From contig DIEP01000156.1 of assembly GCA_002418685.1 (NCBI GenBank), forward strand, positions 1 through 7,946: a stretch of 7,946 bases of DNA, written 5' to 3'. Below are positions 6,745 to 7,946 of the stretch, one piece after another (position 1 is the first letter of the stretch; each line of letters opens with the position of its first letter). Origin of the DNA: Ignavibacteria bacterium UBA5771. Its GTDB lineage: Bacteria; Bacteroidota; Ignavibacteria; Kapaibacteriales; UBA2268. The notes beneath the pieces are model-generated. The model was not told the origin of the DNA. It made no database searches and was given only the letters and a program-made list of their open reading frames with translations. A program made the position numbers and the translations under genes.

Positions 6745-7878
6745 ATGGAAAGGGTTGCTATTATTATGGCGGGTGGCTCGGGGAATCGTTTCTGGCCCCT
6801 TAGTAAAATAAATCGCCCCAAACAGTTAATTCATTTTGAAGAAAACTCTCCAACCTTGCTTGAAGAAGCAATCGATCGAGCTTTGATTTTATTCAAACCC
6901 GAAAATATATTTATCATAACAAATCAATATTTGCTTGAGCCAATTCGCCAGGAAATCATTAAAATTCCTCCTGAAAATATAATTGCTGAACCTGCAAAAA
7001 GAAACACTGCCCCAAGTCTTGCTCTTATGTCTTCTATCATTGCAGTGCGCTATAGACTTAAAGGGATTTCGGAATCTAATGTTTCAATTGCAGTGTTGAC
7101 GGCAGACCAGAAAATTTTCCCTAATGAAGCATTCACTCGTTCTATTGAGGCACTATTGCGCTATGTTGAGTTCAATCCCGTTCTGGCAACAATTGGTATA
7201 AAACCTAATAGACCCGAAACGGGTTATGGATATATTGAGATTCAAGATGAATTTGAAGATTCTCCATCAAGTTTGCAGATTAAACCATTAAAATCTTTCC
7301 ACGAAAAACCAACTTTGGAAAAAGCTTATAACTATTTTTTAAAAAATAATTTTCTATGGAATTCGGGAATGTTCTTTTGGAGATTGGATGTTTTCATTCA
7401 AAATATGATTAATTTCTTTCCCGAAATAGGTAATCATATTGAAGAATTTGAGCAATACATTACCGAAAATCCGTTCGAGACTGATTTAACGAAAATGATG
7501 AAAGTCTTAGAGTTATATTCCCGTCTGCCTGACATTTCAATTGACTATGCACTTATGGAAAAAGCTGATCGCGTTGTTGTGGAACGTGCTATATTCACTT
7601 GGGAAGATGTGGGTACTTATGACGCCTTGCCCCGCATTTATTCAGTTGATAATTCAAATAATTATTTGCGCGGAAATATTGAAACAATCGATACTTCAAA
7701 TTCTATCATTATAAATCAAAATACATTGAATAATTTTTTAATTGCCACGCTGGGAGTGGATGATTTAGTGATTAGCTCGACAAATGAAGCAATTCTAATT
7801 TGTCCCAAAGACCGTGTGCAAGAAATAAAACGAATGGTGGAAAAACTTCAAAGAGAAGATAAGAAGCAATATTTATAG
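6745..7878 (+). CDS. manC: Mannose-1-phosphate guanylyltransferase (GDP-mannose pyrophosphorylase)
   Basis: The enzyme makes GDP-mannose from mannose-1-P and GTP in the cytoplasm. At 377 residues it is the single-domain form, without the C-terminal cupin isomerase of the fused ManC/AlgA type. The nucleotidyltransferase signature MAGGSGNRFWPLSKINRPKQ is at the N-terminus. It is followed by AEPAKRNTAPS, the metal-binding region TADQ (Asp121, where most relatives read PADH), GIKPNRPETGYGYIE, FHEKP with downstream FLWNSGMFFW, and SIDYALMEK then FTWEDVGTYDAL near the end of the catalytic fold. The last 70 or so residues form the short beta-helix-like tail. All core motifs are intact; the His-to-Gln change after Asp121 is the only oddity. 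It starts 7 bases after the isomerase stop, so the two are probably cotranscribed; a phosphomannomutase to join them is not in the window. Confidence 0.92.
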   Translation: MERVAIIMAGGSGNRFWPLSKINRPKQLIHFEENSPTLLEEAIDRALILFKPENIFIITNQYLLEPIRQEIIKIPPENIIAEPAKRNTAPSLALMSSIIAVRYRLKGISESNVSIAVLTADQKIFPNEAFTRSIEALLRYVEFNPVLATIGIKPNRPETGYGYIEIQDEFEDSPSSLQIKPLKSFHEKPTLEKAYNYFLKNNFLWNSGMFFWRLDVFIQNMINFFPEIGNHIEEFEQYITENPFETDLTKMMKVLELYSRLPDISIDYALMEKADRVVVERAIFTWEDVGTYDALPRIYSVDNSNNYLRGNIETIDTSNSIIINQNTLNNFLIATLGVDDLVISSTNEAILICPKDRVQEIKRMVEKLQREDKKQYL

Positions 7879-7925
7879 AAGACACAGACAAAGAACACAA
7901 TGTGTGCCTCAAAAGTGACATATTT

Positions 7926-7940
7926 TCCATTTTGAATGGA
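7926..7940 (+). repeat. Short inverted repeat downstream of manC
   Basis: TCCATT and AATGGA form a perfect 6-base-pair stem around a 3-base TTG loop, 48 bases after the manC stop. It could be the start of a terminator, but no T-run follows before the window ends 6 bases later. The rest of 7879-7946 shows nothing recognisable except an ACACA-A-TGTGT dyad near 7897. Confidence 0.3.
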
Positions 7941-7946
7941 GAAAGA

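Overview
The window is AT-rich (about two thirds A+T by eye). Every supportable gene lies on the + strand, and coding density is very high. Shine-Dalgarno sequences are weak or absent before most genes. The outer-membrane protein has a signal peptide ending in FGQ, and the SPOR and TonB proteins are rich in Asn, Lys, Gln and Glu. Together these suggest the Bacteroidota/Chlorobiota/Ignavibacteriota/Kapabacteria (FCB) branch. That placement is an inference from style; there is no rRNA or other marker gene here.

Bases 1-4091 hold a cell-envelope module: the C-terminal end of a TPR protein whose start lies outside the window, an outer-membrane beta-barrel that resembles a TonB-dependent receptor but is too short at the N-terminus for a plug domain, a single-pass inner-membrane protein with a C-terminal SPOR (peptidoglycan-binding) domain, and a short TonB-family energy transducer with a glycine-rich linker. 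The genes overlap or nearly touch (GTGA or 5-base gap, TGATG, 11-base gap), so they are probably one operon. The set links inner membrane, peptidoglycan and outer membrane.

Bases 4092-4280 look like a 189-base intergenic gap but contain an open frame for a 58-residue, two-helix membrane peptide with a TTG start (4099-4275). Its end carries the Shine-Dalgarno sequence of the next gene. This is the least described element in the window.

Bases 4281-7878 hold a nucleotide-sugar module: UDP-glucose 6-dehydrogenase (UDP-glucuronate supply), a bifunctional phosphoglucose/phosphomannose isomerase of the SIS-domain type (fructose-6-P to mannose-6-P), and a single-domain mannose-1-phosphate guanylyltransferase (GDP-mannose). 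A phosphomannomutase is needed between the last two steps and is not present. These genes probably feed surface polysaccharide, LPS or glycoprotein synthesis. The only clearly non-coding spaces are 5613-5672, with a weak promoter-like motif, and the 68-base tail after 7878, with a small inverted repeat.

I see no tRNA, rRNA, CRISPR array, insertion sequence, phage gene or recognisable defence system. Apart from the small membrane ORF and the unusual envelope gene set, this is ordinary chromosomal sequence.
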